Source: an uncultured Eubacteriales bacterium
GTDB lineage: Bacteria; Bacillota; Clostridia; Christensenellales; Aristaeellaceae
Direction of reading: 5' to 3'
DNA: 64,000 bases
NCBI GenBank assembly: GCA_900542445.1
Contig: UQNN01000007.1
Location: forward strand, 62,001 to 126,000
Part shown: positions 41,230 through 49,222 of the stretch, in pieces
Layout of the letters: every line of letters begins with the position of its first letter
How positions within the stretch are numbered: position 1 is the first letter of the stretch
Position numbers and translations under genes: made by a program
The notes under the pieces: model-generated
Database searches by the model: none
What the model saw: the letters and a program-made list of their open reading frames with translations, nothing else
Told to the model about the DNA's origin: nothing

Positions 41230-42609
41230 TTACAAGGTTTTTTCGTCTTCGCCGCGTAGCCTGTCAACGCGTTTTTTCGTCTGTCCGCGCAAAGCGGTTT
41301 CCGCGTCGAGTCCCTGTGCTTCGGCCAGCGCGCACAGGCATTCGAGCATTTCGCCCAGTCTCGCTTCCTTTGCCGCCTGATCGCCGCCGTTTTCCCCGGC
41401 CAATTCGGCCACGCGCGCGAGCATTTGAGCGCCGTCAAGCTTCAGCCCCTTGGCCCCGGCCTCGCGGCGGACGACCTTCTGCGCGCGCATCAGCGCGGGC
41501 AGAGAGAGCGGCACGTCGAGCACGCGCTCCAGCGCCGTCTGTTCGCCGCGTTCCTTTTTCTTCGCGTTTTCCCAGACGGAGACGACCGCCTGCGCGTTTT
41601 CCGCCTTGGCCTTGCCGAAAACGTGCTCGTGACGCGTAATCATCTTGTGCGCGGCCATACTGGTCACGTCGCGGTCGGTGAACGCGCGATGTTCCGCGCC
41701 GATGCAGCTGTTGAGCACGACTTGCAGCAGCACGTCGCCCAGCTCGTCGGCCATCTTCATCTCGTCGCCGCCATCCATCGCGTCCGCCGCCTCGCAGGCT
41801 TCCTCGATCATGTACTGCCTCAGTGTGTGATGGGTCTGCGCCCTGTCCCACGGGCACCCGCCGGGCGCGCGCAGACGGCTGATGACCTGCACAAAGTCCT
41901 CATAGGATGCGCGGCTTCTGTCGTATACGCTGATTCTCGGCACAAGCACGGCGGTTCGGTGGTCGTAGTGGTCCTGCCTGTCCAGTTCGCAAAGCTCGAT
42001 CGGCCTGGCCGTCGCGCCCGGTTCGGCGGCGTTTTCCAGAAAATAGACCGTCGTCTCGTCGTCAAAAAGATCGCCCAGCCAGAGTTTCACATCCGAAGCC
42101 AGATAGCGGTTGTCAATTTCCGTGACGACCTGCGGGCAGTCGGCCTGCACGCGCATCTCCGCCGTCGAAAGCGCCGTCACCGTGCGCAGATTCTCCGTGT
42201 TCACGCCAAAGGGAATCGCCGCGCACGCCGCCGCGTCCGTCAGCGTCACGCCGCCCAGCACCCGGAGCGCCATGTCGTCCGGCAGCGCTTGGACCAGCGC
42301 GCGGACGGTCGCGTCGCTCTGCGGTTCGCTGACGGCGTAGATAAGCGTCTGCGCCTGTCGCGCCCTGTCGATAATCGCGCGCGCGGCCAGCTCGCAAAGC
42401 TCGTCGAAATCCTCCGTGCGGTCATACAGCGCGTCCAGCGTCTCAAATGCGACGCCTTCCTGTCTGAGCCTGTCCGCTACGCCGTGCCGGCCCGTGCGCA
42501 GCAGCAGCGCGTCCGCCTGCCGCAGCGCATTGTAAACGCCGAGGGTCAGCGTCTGCCCGCTGTCCGGCCCGATCGCCGCTATGGTTATGATATGCCTTTT
42601 GCCGTCCAT
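41230..42609 (-). CDS. mazG: MazG nucleotide pyrophosphohydrolase fused to a tetrapyrrole-methylase-like domain
   Basis: 459 aa. Residues 1-215 resemble the SAM-dependent tetrapyrrole methylase fold of YabN (IITIAAIGPDSGQTLTLG at the start, AVSEPQSDATVRALVQALP near 90). From about 235 a MazG domain follows: LRAPGGCPWDRAQTHHTLRQ, then EEACEAADAM and ADELGDVLLQVVL with the Mg2+-binding acidic residues; a second weaker MazG repeat ends the protein. Hydrolyses abnormal or excess NTPs. The start shares one base with the stop of the upstream glycosyltransferase (TAATG). Confidence 0.93.
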   Translation of the reverse strand: MDGKRHIITIAAIGPDSGQTLTLGVYNALRQADALLLRTGRHGVADRLRQEGVAFETLDALYDRTEDFDELCELAARAIIDRARQAQTLIYAVSEPQSDATVRALVQALPDDMALRVLGGVTLTDAAACAAIPFGVNTENLRTVTALSTAEMRVQADCPQVVTEIDNRYLASDVKLWLGDLFDDETTVYFLENAAEPGATARPIELCELDRQDHYDHRTAVLVPRISVYDRSRASYEDFVQVISRLRAPGGCPWDRAQTHHTLRQYMIEEACEAADAMDGGDEMKMADELGDVLLQVVLNSCIGAEHRAFTDRDVTSMAAHKMITRHEHVFGKAKAENAQAVVSVWENAKKKERGEQTALERVLDVPLSLPALMRAQKVVRREAGAKGLKLDGAQMLARVAELAGENGGDQAAKEARLGEMLECLCALAEAQGLDAETALRGQTKKRVDRLRGEDEKTL

Positions 42610-43577
42610 TATTCGTTATCCGCCTTGTTCAGCACGCTTTCAATGATGAAACGCGGGCGGCGCTTCGTTTCGTTGTAAATTTTGCCGATGTATTCGCCGA
42701 CCACGCCGAGACCGAGCAGCTGAATGCCGCCGATGAGCCAGATGGAACCCATCAGGGACGTCCAGCCGACAGAGGTATGCCCCGCAATCTTGGCGATCAG
42801 CGCATACAGCAGCATCAGCAGGCTGATGATAAACACCACCACGCCCGTGGAAAACACCAGGCGGATCGGCTTGACCGAAAAACTGGTGATGCCGTCGGCA
42901 GCGAACGCGATCATCTTCTTGAGCGGATATTTGCTCTCGCCCGCGAAGCGTTCCGCGCGCTCATAGGTCACGGTCGTCCACTTGTAGCCGATCTGCGGCA
43001 CAATGCCGCGCAGGAACAGGTTGACCTCCGTGAACTCCGCCAGTCCTTCGACGGCGCGCTTGCTCATCAGGCGGTAATCCGCATGGTTGAACACGATATC
43101 CACGCCCAGCGCCTTCATCACCTTGTAAAAGCCCTCAGCCGTAAAGCGCTTGAAGAACGTGTCGGTTTCGCGCTTGCTGCGCACGCCGTAAACGACCTCA
43201 TAGCCCTTGTGATAATCGTCCACCATCTCATCGACGGCGTTGATGTCGTCCTGCAAGTCCGCATCCATCGAGACGATCATGTCCGCATAGTTGACGGCGG
43301 TCAGCAGGCCAGCCAGCAGCGCGTTTTGATGGCCTCGGTTGCGGGAGAGGTTCACGCCGGAAAACATCTCCGGTTCCTGCTCGTGCAGCTGGCTGATGAT
43401 CGGCCAGGTGTTGTCGCTGGAGCCGTCGTTGACAAACATCACGCGGCTCTGGCGGCTGATTTTGCCCTCGTCCATCAGCTGATGCATCTTTTCGCGCAGG
43501 CGCTTGCTCGTCTCCGGCAGCACTTCCTGCTCCTTATAGCACGGTACGACAATGTAAAGCGTGTTTTTCTCATTCAT
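42609..43577 (-). CDS. Glycosyltransferase family 2, GtrB/DPMS-like with two membrane spans
   Basis: 322 aa. GT-A domain: YIVVPCYKEQEVLPETSKRL at the start, MFVNDGSSDNT near 46, LSRNRGHQNALLAGL near 78, and the metal-binding DADLQDD near 107. Two hydrophobic spans near residues 227-250 and 262-285 are the mark of GtrB-type transferases that put glucose or another hexose on undecaprenyl phosphate. Start at MNEKNTLY, 8 bases after GGAGG. Lies 18 bp after the coiled-coil gene, in the rsmD-coaD operon. Confidence 0.92.
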   Translation of the reverse strand: MNEKNTLYIVVPCYKEQEVLPETSKRLREKMHQLMDEGKISRQSRVMFVNDGSSDNTWPIISQLHEQEPEMFSGVNLSRNRGHQNALLAGLLTAVNYADMIVSMDADLQDDINAVDEMVDDYHKGYEVVYGVRSKRETDTFFKRFTAEGFYKVMKALGVDIVFNHADYRLMSKRAVEGLAEFTEVNLFLRGIVPQIGYKWTTVTYERAERFAGESKYPLKKMIAFAADGITSFSVKPIRLVFSTGVVVFIISLLMLLYALIAKIAGHTSVGWTSLMGSIWLIGGIQLLGLGVVGEYIGKIYNETKRRPRFIIESVLNKADNE

Positions 43578-43595
43578 CGGTAACGCCTCCAAGCT

Positions 43596-44357
43596 TTATC
43601 TGTCCTGCTGCGGGTTGTTCCCCTGGGTCAGCAGATTGTCTCTGAGTGCCGCCAGCTCGCTGGCGCTGCGGGAAAGCGCCGCCGCCGCGCCGGAGAGCAT
43701 CTTGTCCACCTGCACGCAGGCCTGGTTGTAGATGCTGTCCGCGTCCTTTTCGGCGCGCTCGCGCGTTTCAACGGCGTAAGCCTGGGCGCGGCGGGTGATT
43801 TCGTTGTCCTCCACCAGCTTCTGCGCCTGCTGCTGGGCGTTGAAAACGATCTGTTCGGCGCGGGTGTTCGCGTCCGCAATAATTGCGTTTGAATCCTCCT
43901 GCGCTTTCTGGCGGATCTGCTTGTCGTAAGCGTCCGCCTCCATCTTCACGTCCTGCTCAAAGCGTTTGGCGTTTTCCACCTTTTCGGTGTAATAGGCGTC
44001 CGCTTTGCCCGTCGATGCTTTCGCTTCCTCTTTCGCCTCGCCGAGAATCTTCTTTCTCTCGTCCAAAATGGCCTGTGCCTGCACGACCGTGTGCGGCAGC
44101 ACAATGCGCAGCTGGCCGATCAAATCGATCAGCTCTCCCGTGTCGATGATGCTCAGCGTTTTGGACATCGGCACGCGGCGCGCGTCGTTGATCCTCGCTT
44201 CCAGCTCGTCGATGACCCGGCGCGCCTGCCCGATGCTGTCCCCTGCGCTCGAACTTCCGTATTCGTGACGCACGGTGCGCGGCTCCTGCTCGCTGCTCTC
44301 CATGTTTTCCTCCTTCACGTCCGAATTCCGTCTGCGATATCTGCGTTCATTTTCCAT
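43596..44357 (-). CDS. Coiled-coil protein, DivIVA/V-ATPase subunit H-like
   Basis: 253 aa. The first 45 residues are charged and probably disordered; from about 50 to 240 nearly the whole chain is an alpha-helical coiled coil rich in A, E, K, Q (AQAILDERKKILGEAKEE, NAQQQAQKLVEDNEITRRA). The motif SKTLSIIDTGELIDLIGQLR near 64 is probably the folded part. Proteins like this next to coaD in Clostridia are often annotated as ATPases on the basis of coiled-coil similarity only; a role in the cell envelope or division, as for DivIVA-like proteins, is more plausible but unproven. Confidence 0.75.
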   Translation of the reverse strand: MENERRYRRRNSDVKEENMESSEQEPRTVRHEYGSSSAGDSIGQARRVIDELEARINDARRVPMSKTLSIIDTGELIDLIGQLRIVLPHTVVQAQAILDERKKILGEAKEEAKASTGKADAYYTEKVENAKRFEQDVKMEADAYDKQIRQKAQEDSNAIIADANTRAEQIVFNAQQQAQKLVEDNEITRRAQAYAVETRERAEKDADSIYNQACVQVDKMLSGAAAALSRSASELAALRDNLLTQGNNPQQDR

Positions 44358-44390
44358 ATTCTATGCTCCAAACAGCGTGTTATTTCCGCT

Positions 44391-44870
44391 TTATTTTTGG
44401 GAGAGCGCCGCCAGAATCTGCTGCGCCGTGCCCTCCGGCACCATCGGCGAAATGTCCCCGCCGAAGGCCGCCACCTGCCGAACGATGCTTGAGGATATAC
44501 TCGCGCAGTCGTCGCTGGTGGTCATCAGCAGCGTTTCCACGCCGCCCAAGCGCTTATTCACCTGCGCCATCTGATATTCGCTTTCAAAGTCGCCCAGAGG
44601 CCGCAGGCCGCGGATGACCGCTTTGGCCCCGACTTCATGCGCGCAGTCGATGAGCAGGCCGCCATGCGCGATCACCCGCACGTTGTTCAGGCCGCGGCAG
44701 GCCGTCTTGAGCAGCTCCACCCGCATCGGCACGGGCAGAAAACCGTGCTTCTCCGGGTTGTGCATCACCGCGACGACCAGCTCCGGGCAGAGCGCCGCCG
44801 CGCGCCGGATGACGTCCATGTGGCCGCGCGTCACCGGGTCAAAACTGCCGGCATAGAGCAAAGTATCCAT
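44391..44870 (-). CDS. coaD: Phosphopantetheine adenylyltransferase
   Basis: 159 aa, exact family length. Adenylates 4'-phosphopantetheine in the fourth step of coenzyme A synthesis. The nucleotidyltransferase motif LLYAGSFDPVTRGHMDVI contains the T-x-G-H signature near residue 17; VIRGLRPLGDFESEYQMA near 88 and SSSIVRQVAAFGGD near 127 are the other family blocks. It begins directly after the rsmD stop codon, the usual Firmicutes pair. Confidence 0.97.
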   Translation of the reverse strand: MDTLLYAGSFDPVTRGHMDVIRRAAALCPELVVAVMHNPEKHGFLPVPMRVELLKTACRGLNNVRVIAHGGLLIDCAHEVGAKAVIRGLRPLGDFESEYQMAQVNKRLGGVETLLMTTSDDCASISSSIVRQVAAFGGDISPMVPEGTAQQILAALSQK

Positions 44871-45443
44871 TTACGCGCCTCCTTCTTCCGCCTGCTGCGC
44901 GCGGCGAACGAAGGTGATCTCCGTGTCGCCGTAGTGGCGCAGATCAAAGGCTTCAAAGCGCGCATCCAGCATCGGCACGCGCCCCTTTCGGTGCTCCACA
45001 ACGAGCAGAAACGCTTCCGCCAGCAGCCCCTTGTCATAGAGTGCCGCGCACATTTCGCCCGTATTCTCCATTTTATACGGCGGGTCGATGAAAACCAGAT
45101 CAAACCGCGCGCCTTCCGCCGCGAGCGCATCCATCGCCGCATGATAATCCCTCGGGATCAGGCGGCATTTGTCACTAAGACGCGAAGTTTCCATGTTTTT
45201 GCGGATGGCCGCGCCCGCCGCCCTGTCCATATCCACCAGCACAGCGCTTCTTGCGCCCCGGCTGAGCGCCTCCAGCGACAGCGCACCCGTGCCCGCAAAC
45301 AGGTCGAGCACCCGCGCGTCCTCCACATCCCAGCGGATGATGTTGAACAGTGATTCGCGCACATAGTCCTGGGTCGGGCGCGTTTTGGCCCCCGCCGGGG
45401 CGACAATCGTGCGCCCGCGCGCATCTCCGCCGATGATTCTCAT
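44871..45443 (-). CDS. rsmD: 16S rRNA (guanine(966)-N(2))-methyltransferase
   Basis: 190 aa. N-terminal MRIIGGDARGRTIVAPAG and TRPTQDYVRESLFNII are the family signature; the AdoMet site is VLDLFAGTGALSLEALSRG near 48 and the catalytic motif IV is VFIDPPYK near 121. Methylates G966 of 16S rRNA in the small subunit. The start at MRIIGG follows GGAGG by 8 bases; the five codons before it contain this ribosome site. First gene of the operon rsmD-coaD-coiled coil-GT2-mazG. Confidence 0.96.
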   Translation of the reverse strand: MRIIGGDARGRTIVAPAGAKTRPTQDYVRESLFNIIRWDVEDARVLDLFAGTGALSLEALSRGARSAVLVDMDRAAGAAIRKNMETSRLSDKCRLIPRDYHAAMDALAAEGARFDLVFIDPPYKMENTGEMCAALYDKGLLAEAFLLVVEHRKGRVPMLDARFEAFDLRHYGDTEITFVRRAQQAEEGGA

Positions 45444-45519
45444 TTGAAAAACCTCCAAAGCTCCTTGATCAGGCCGCCAGGCGGCCGGAGGGAGCAGCCG
45501 AATCCGTTATGCTCCGTTC

Positions 45520-45548
45520 ATTATATCAGAAGCCCCCGCCAAATTCAA
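45520..45548 (-). promoter_or_regulatory. Promoter of the rsmD-coaD operon
   Basis: TTGAAT (45543-45548), 17 bp, TATAAT (45520-45525) on the minus strand. The leader of about 70 nt contains GGCCGCC/GGCGGCC, a small hairpin. Confidence 0.8.
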
Positions 45549-45557
45549 CCCGGCGCA

Positions 45558-46391
45558 TCAGATGAGCTCCTTCTTCTTGTGCTCTTCCTGCCCCACGCGC
45601 TGGCCGTAATGCACGTCGCCGCCGCTGCCAAGCAGCTCATCCACCATGCTCTTCTTCTGCGCCTTGCGCACGGCGGCTTTTTTGGCGCGGCGCTGCATGC
45701 TCTGCCGCTTGGCGTAGACGGCGGGCGCGCGCAGGTAGCCGATCATGCACGCAATCGGATAGGTCATCACCATCAGCGGGGAAAGCCGGTCGATCATCTG
45801 CGCCATCGTCTGCGGGTCGGGGAACAGATTGATGTAAATCAGCACAGCCAGCCGCACGACCAGCCGAATCCCGTCGCGGAGGGTGAACGTCGCGCTCTGC
45901 GCATAGGCCGCCAGCGGCGCCATCACATCTTCGCGCGCGCCGTAAGTGCCCGTCAGCCACGCGGGCAGATCCTGCAAGGCGTAGGTGTACGGCTTGGCCG
46001 TCGCCGCCAGATACAGGCTCAGCGCCAGCGGAACGGCGAACACGACCAAACAGGCGCAGAGCGCCTTCATCGGCTGATAGCAGGCCGATTCCTCTTTGCG
46101 CGTCAACGGCCGCCCCAGCTTTTCAAGCCTGTCCGCCGCATGGCTCGCGTCCGCGTCGGCCACGCCGCGCGTCAACCCCTCGCTGTACATCATCAGCAGA
46201 ATGCCGGAGAGAATCGCCAGCGATATGATATCCCGCAGAACGATCGAGCTAACGGCCTGCAAGGCGCTGAACATCAGCCCCATCACCGCCACGGCGACGA
46301 GAATCACGGCCAATCTGCCCGCCATCGGCCAGACGCGCGCGCCCCAGTGCTTCGCCCGGCGGAGGGGCTTTTTCTTTTTTGCGTTGTTCAT
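45558..46391 (-). CDS. Polytopic membrane protein of unknown function
   Basis: 277 aa with about six spans: near residues 25-45, 50-72, 105-130, 165-185 (weaker) and 190-235. The N-terminus is strongly basic (MNNAKKKKPLRRAKHWG) and so is the C-terminal tail (RRAKKAAVRKAQKKS, then EEHKKKEL), indicating that both ends are cytosolic. I do not recognise a family. The start ATGA overlaps the end of the cyclo-ligase gene; GGGAGG lies 7-8 bases upstream. Third gene of the alr operon. Confidence 0.75.
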   Translation of the reverse strand: MNNAKKKKPLRRAKHWGARVWPMAGRLAVILVAVAVMGLMFSALQAVSSIVLRDIISLAILSGILLMMYSEGLTRGVADADASHAADRLEKLGRPLTRKEESACYQPMKALCACLVVFAVPLALSLYLAATAKPYTYALQDLPAWLTGTYGAREDVMAPLAAYAQSATFTLRDGIRLVVRLAVLIYINLFPDPQTMAQMIDRLSPLMVMTYPIACMIGYLRAPAVYAKRQSMQRRAKKAAVRKAQKKSMVDELLGSGGDVHYGQRVGQEEHKKKELI

Positions 46392-46957
46392 GTCGTTTCC
46401 TCCCGTGTGACGATGGTGTGTTTCGGCGTGACGACGCCGTCCATGCGCGCGTCGTGGGTCTGCGTCGGCACGGCGTCCAGCAGCGCAAAATCGTGGCATA
46501 CGCCAATGCGGACAGCCCGCGTCTGCGCAAGGTATCGATCGTAGTATCCGCCGCCCTGCCCCAGACGGTCGCCCTGCCTGTCAAACGCCGTGCCTGGCAC
46601 GAGAATCAGGTCCATGTCGTCCGGTTCAATCGGCGGACAGGTTTCGTCCGGCTCCCAAATGCCGTATGCGCCCCTGCGCAGGTCGGAAGGCCGCGCCACC
46701 CGATACGCGCGCATCACGCCTTCCCCCTCGCATCGGGGCAGAGCCAGCGTCTTTCCGGTTTCAAGCGCGTCGCGCAGCACCGCATCCAGAGCCAATTCGC
46801 CCCGAACGGCCATATAAGCCATCACGACCCGCGCCTGTCGATACGCTTCAAGCGACAGAATCCGCGCGGCCGCGGCCTGTGCCGCGGCCTGCTGCGCCGC
46901 CTCGCTCAGTGCCCGCCGCGCCTGCCGCATCCGCGCGCGCAGTTCACCTTTGTTCAT
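46388..46957 (-). CDS. 5-formyltetrahydrofolate cyclo-ligase
   Basis: 189 aa, normal length. Converts 5-formyl-THF to 5,10-methenyl-THF with ATP. Key blocks are LRARMRQARRALSEAA at the start, VMAYMAVRGELALDAVL near 40, LILVPGTAFDRQGDRLGQGG near 125 and the terminal GGGYYDRYLAQ. Its start overlaps the alr stop by four bases (ATGA), and its own stop overlaps the next start, so the three genes are tightly coupled. Confidence 0.93.
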   Translation of the reverse strand: MNKGELRARMRQARRALSEAAQQAAAQAAAARILSLEAYRQARVVMAYMAVRGELALDAVLRDALETGKTLALPRCEGEGVMRAYRVARPSDLRRGAYGIWEPDETCPPIEPDDMDLILVPGTAFDRQGDRLGQGGGYYDRYLAQTRAVRIGVCHDFALLDAVPTQTHDARMDGVVTPKHTIVTREETT

Positions 46958-48066
46958 GCGTTGATGTAGACGCGCGGCACGCGTCTGCTCGGCGAACAGA
47001 GCACTTCATAGCTGATGGTATCCAGCCATGCGGCCATCTCTTCCGCGTCGATCCGTTCATCCCCTTGACGGCCAAGCAGAACGACCTCGTCGCCCGCCTG
47101 TGCGCCGGGAATATCCGTCACATCGACCATCATCTGATCCATGCACACGCGCCCCAGAATCGGCGCGCGTTTCCCGCGCACGAGCACGCACCCCTTGCCG
47201 GAAATGCCGCGCCGATAGCCGTCCGCATAGCCGACGGGCACGGTCATCACGACGGTCGGCCGCTTCGCTTCAAACGTGCCGCCATAGCTCACCCGGTCGC
47301 CGGGCGCAATCGTCTTGACGTAAATGCCGCGCGTCACCCAGCGCATCGCGGGCTGCAAATTCTTCGCTTCCGGCACGGGCGGATAGCCGTAGAGCGCCAG
47401 TCCGCCGCGCACCATGTCCGCGTGCAGCTGCGGATAGCGGAAGATGCTCGCCGTATTCGCGCCGTGGCAGACGATTCTGCCGGGATGCACCGCTTTAATC
47501 GCCCGGCACAGCACGTCGAACTTGGCAATCTGCTTCAGCGTTCCGGTCGGATCGTCCTCGTCGGCGGTGGCCATGTGGGTGAAGCAGCCCGTCAATTCAA
47601 TGCCGCTCAGGCTGTCGATGAGCCGCGTCAGCGCCTGCGCTTCTTCCTCGGTGCGCACGCCGATGCGGTTCATGCCCGTATCCAGCTTGAGATGCACCTG
47701 AGCGTTTTGGCCGAGTTTCCGTCCCGCCTGTGCCAGCGCGCGGATTCTGCTTTCGTCAAAGACCACCTGCGTCAAATTGTACTGCACGACGGCCTCCGCC
47801 GCGCTTTCCTCAATGCCGCCGAGCACGAGAATCGGCGCGGCGATGCCCGCGTTTCTCAGCTCGATACCCTCTTCCGGAATGGCGACGGCCAGCATGTCCG
47901 CACCCGCTTCCAGCGCCGCTTTTGCGACGGGCGCCGCTCCGTGGCCGTATGCGTCCGCCTTGACGACGGCCAAAAACTTCGCGCCGCCCGCAATATGGCT
48001 TTTCATCACGCCGACGTTATGGCGGATCGCCGCCAGATCGATTTCACAAACATTATATCTCTGCAT
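46954..48066 (-). CDS. alr: Alanine racemase
   Basis: 370 aa, as expected. PLP enzyme making D-alanine for peptidoglycan. The PLP lysine is in FLAVVKADAYGHGA near residue 35, the catalytic tyrosine in GDRVSYGGTFEAKRP near 257, and LDTGMNRIGVR lies near 125. The start is set at MQRYNVCEIDL, the canonical N-terminus; the ribosome site there is weak (CCGGAAAAAAAT), while the upstream open frame runs through the divergent promoter region and into the ykvI coding sequence. First gene of the operon. Confidence 0.95.
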   Translation of the reverse strand: MQRYNVCEIDLAAIRHNVGVMKSHIAGGAKFLAVVKADAYGHGAAPVAKAALEAGADMLAVAIPEEGIELRNAGIAAPILVLGGIEESAAEAVVQYNLTQVVFDESRIRALAQAGRKLGQNAQVHLKLDTGMNRIGVRTEEEAQALTRLIDSLSGIELTGCFTHMATADEDDPTGTLKQIAKFDVLCRAIKAVHPGRIVCHGANTASIFRYPQLHADMVRGGLALYGYPPVPEAKNLQPAMRWVTRGIYVKTIAPGDRVSYGGTFEAKRPTVVMTVPVGYADGYRRGISGKGCVLVRGKRAPILGRVCMDQMMVDVTDIPGAQAGDEVVLLGRQGDERIDAEEMAAWLDTISYEVLCSPSRRVPRVYINA

Positions 48067-48196
48067 ATTTTTTTCCGGCTTTCTTTTTTGGATTGGGTTC
48101 ATTATACCGCGAACGGCCCCAAAAGGAAAGACATGCCTTCTTTTTTCCGTCTTTCCCTCATAGCTATGACCGCGTTCAATCGAAGGGAGGGCTTTT

Positions 48197-49222
48197 ATGG
48201 ACATCCTTTGCTGCGCGCTGGCACTGCTTGGCGGCGTCATCGGCGCGGGCTTTGCCTCCGGGCGGGAAATCGTGCGCTTTTTCGCCGCTCACGGCGCGAT
48301 GGGCTTTATCGCCGTCGCCTTTGCGCTTGCCGCGCTGCTGGCGCTGTTCGCGCTTCTGCCCATCCGTCTGGCCGCCGAAGGGCAGACCGGCCTTTCCGGC
48401 CTGTGCCGGGCGCGCTTCGGGGCGCGCGTCGGCGGGGTGTGCGGCGCACTGTTCTTTCTGCTCTCCGCCGTCACAGGCGGCGCGATGCTCGCGGCCTGCG
48501 CGGAGCTTTCCGCGCTCGTCTGGCCGATCCGCCACGCCTATGCCCTCGGCTTCGCCGTCACGGCGGTGCTCGCCGCGCTGCTTTGCGCGTTTGAAACGCG
48601 CGGGCTGGCCGTCGTCGGCGGCGCGCTGTGCGGTCTTCTGCCCATTCTGCTCATCCGGCTGCTGCTTCTTCCGCCGGGCGAAGCCTGCTTTCTGCCGGAA
48701 GGGCCGCCGGACGCCGTTCTCCGCGCGGCGCTGGACGGCACGCTCTACGCCGCGCTGAACGCCGCCATGATGGCGGGCGCGCTGCCCATGCTGCTGACCC
48801 TGTCCGCGCGGCGGCGGCTGGCGTGCGCCGCGCTCGTCGTCCTGCTCTTCGGCGGCATGCTGACGCTGGGCATGCTCGTCTGTCAGCGCCAGATGCAGAG
48901 CGTGCTCATGCAGCCGCTCCCCTTCGTCTGGCTCAGCCGCGGCCTCGGCGCGGGCGGCTATCTGCTCGTCGCGCTGTGCCTGTATGCGGCGGCGCTGTCC
49001 ACCCTGTGCGCCATGCTCTGCGCAATGACGAATCTTCTGCCGCGCTTTCTGGCGCGCTATGCGCGGCTGACGATTTCCGCGCTGTTGTGCGCGGCGCTCG
49101 CGCTCATGGGGTTCGGGCGCATTGTGCAAAGCGGCTATCCGATTCTGGGCGCGCTGTGCGCGGCGCTGCTGGTGCTGCTCGTTCTGCCCTTCCATCAGGA
49201 GGCGAGCATGTCCGCCAGATAA
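48197..49222 (+). CDS. YkvI-like membrane protein (APC/LeuT-type fold)
   Basis: 341 aa with about ten membrane spans. The first span, LLGGVIGAGFASGREIVRFF, carries the broken-helix G-A-G-F-A-S-G motif typical of the YkvI family, which is distantly related to Na+-coupled LeuT-type amino acid transporters. Substrate unknown. GGAGGG lies about 7 bases before the ATG. Composition is extremely G+C- and alanine/leucine-rich. Its last 28 bases overlap the convergent gene at 49195-50607. Confidence 0.87.
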   Translation: MDILCCALALLGGVIGAGFASGREIVRFFAAHGAMGFIAVAFALAALLALFALLPIRLAAEGQTGLSGLCRARFGARVGGVCGALFFLLSAVTGGAMLAACAELSALVWPIRHAYALGFAVTAVLAALLCAFETRGLAVVGGALCGLLPILLIRLLLLPPGEACFLPEGPPDAVLRAALDGTLYAALNAAMMAGALPMLLTLSARRRLACAALVVLLFGGMLTLGMLVCQRQMQSVLMQPLPFVWLSRGLGAGGYLLVALCLYAAALSTLCAMLCAMTNLLPRFLARYARLTISALLCAALALMGFGRIVQSGYPILGALCAALLVLLVLPFHQEASMSAR

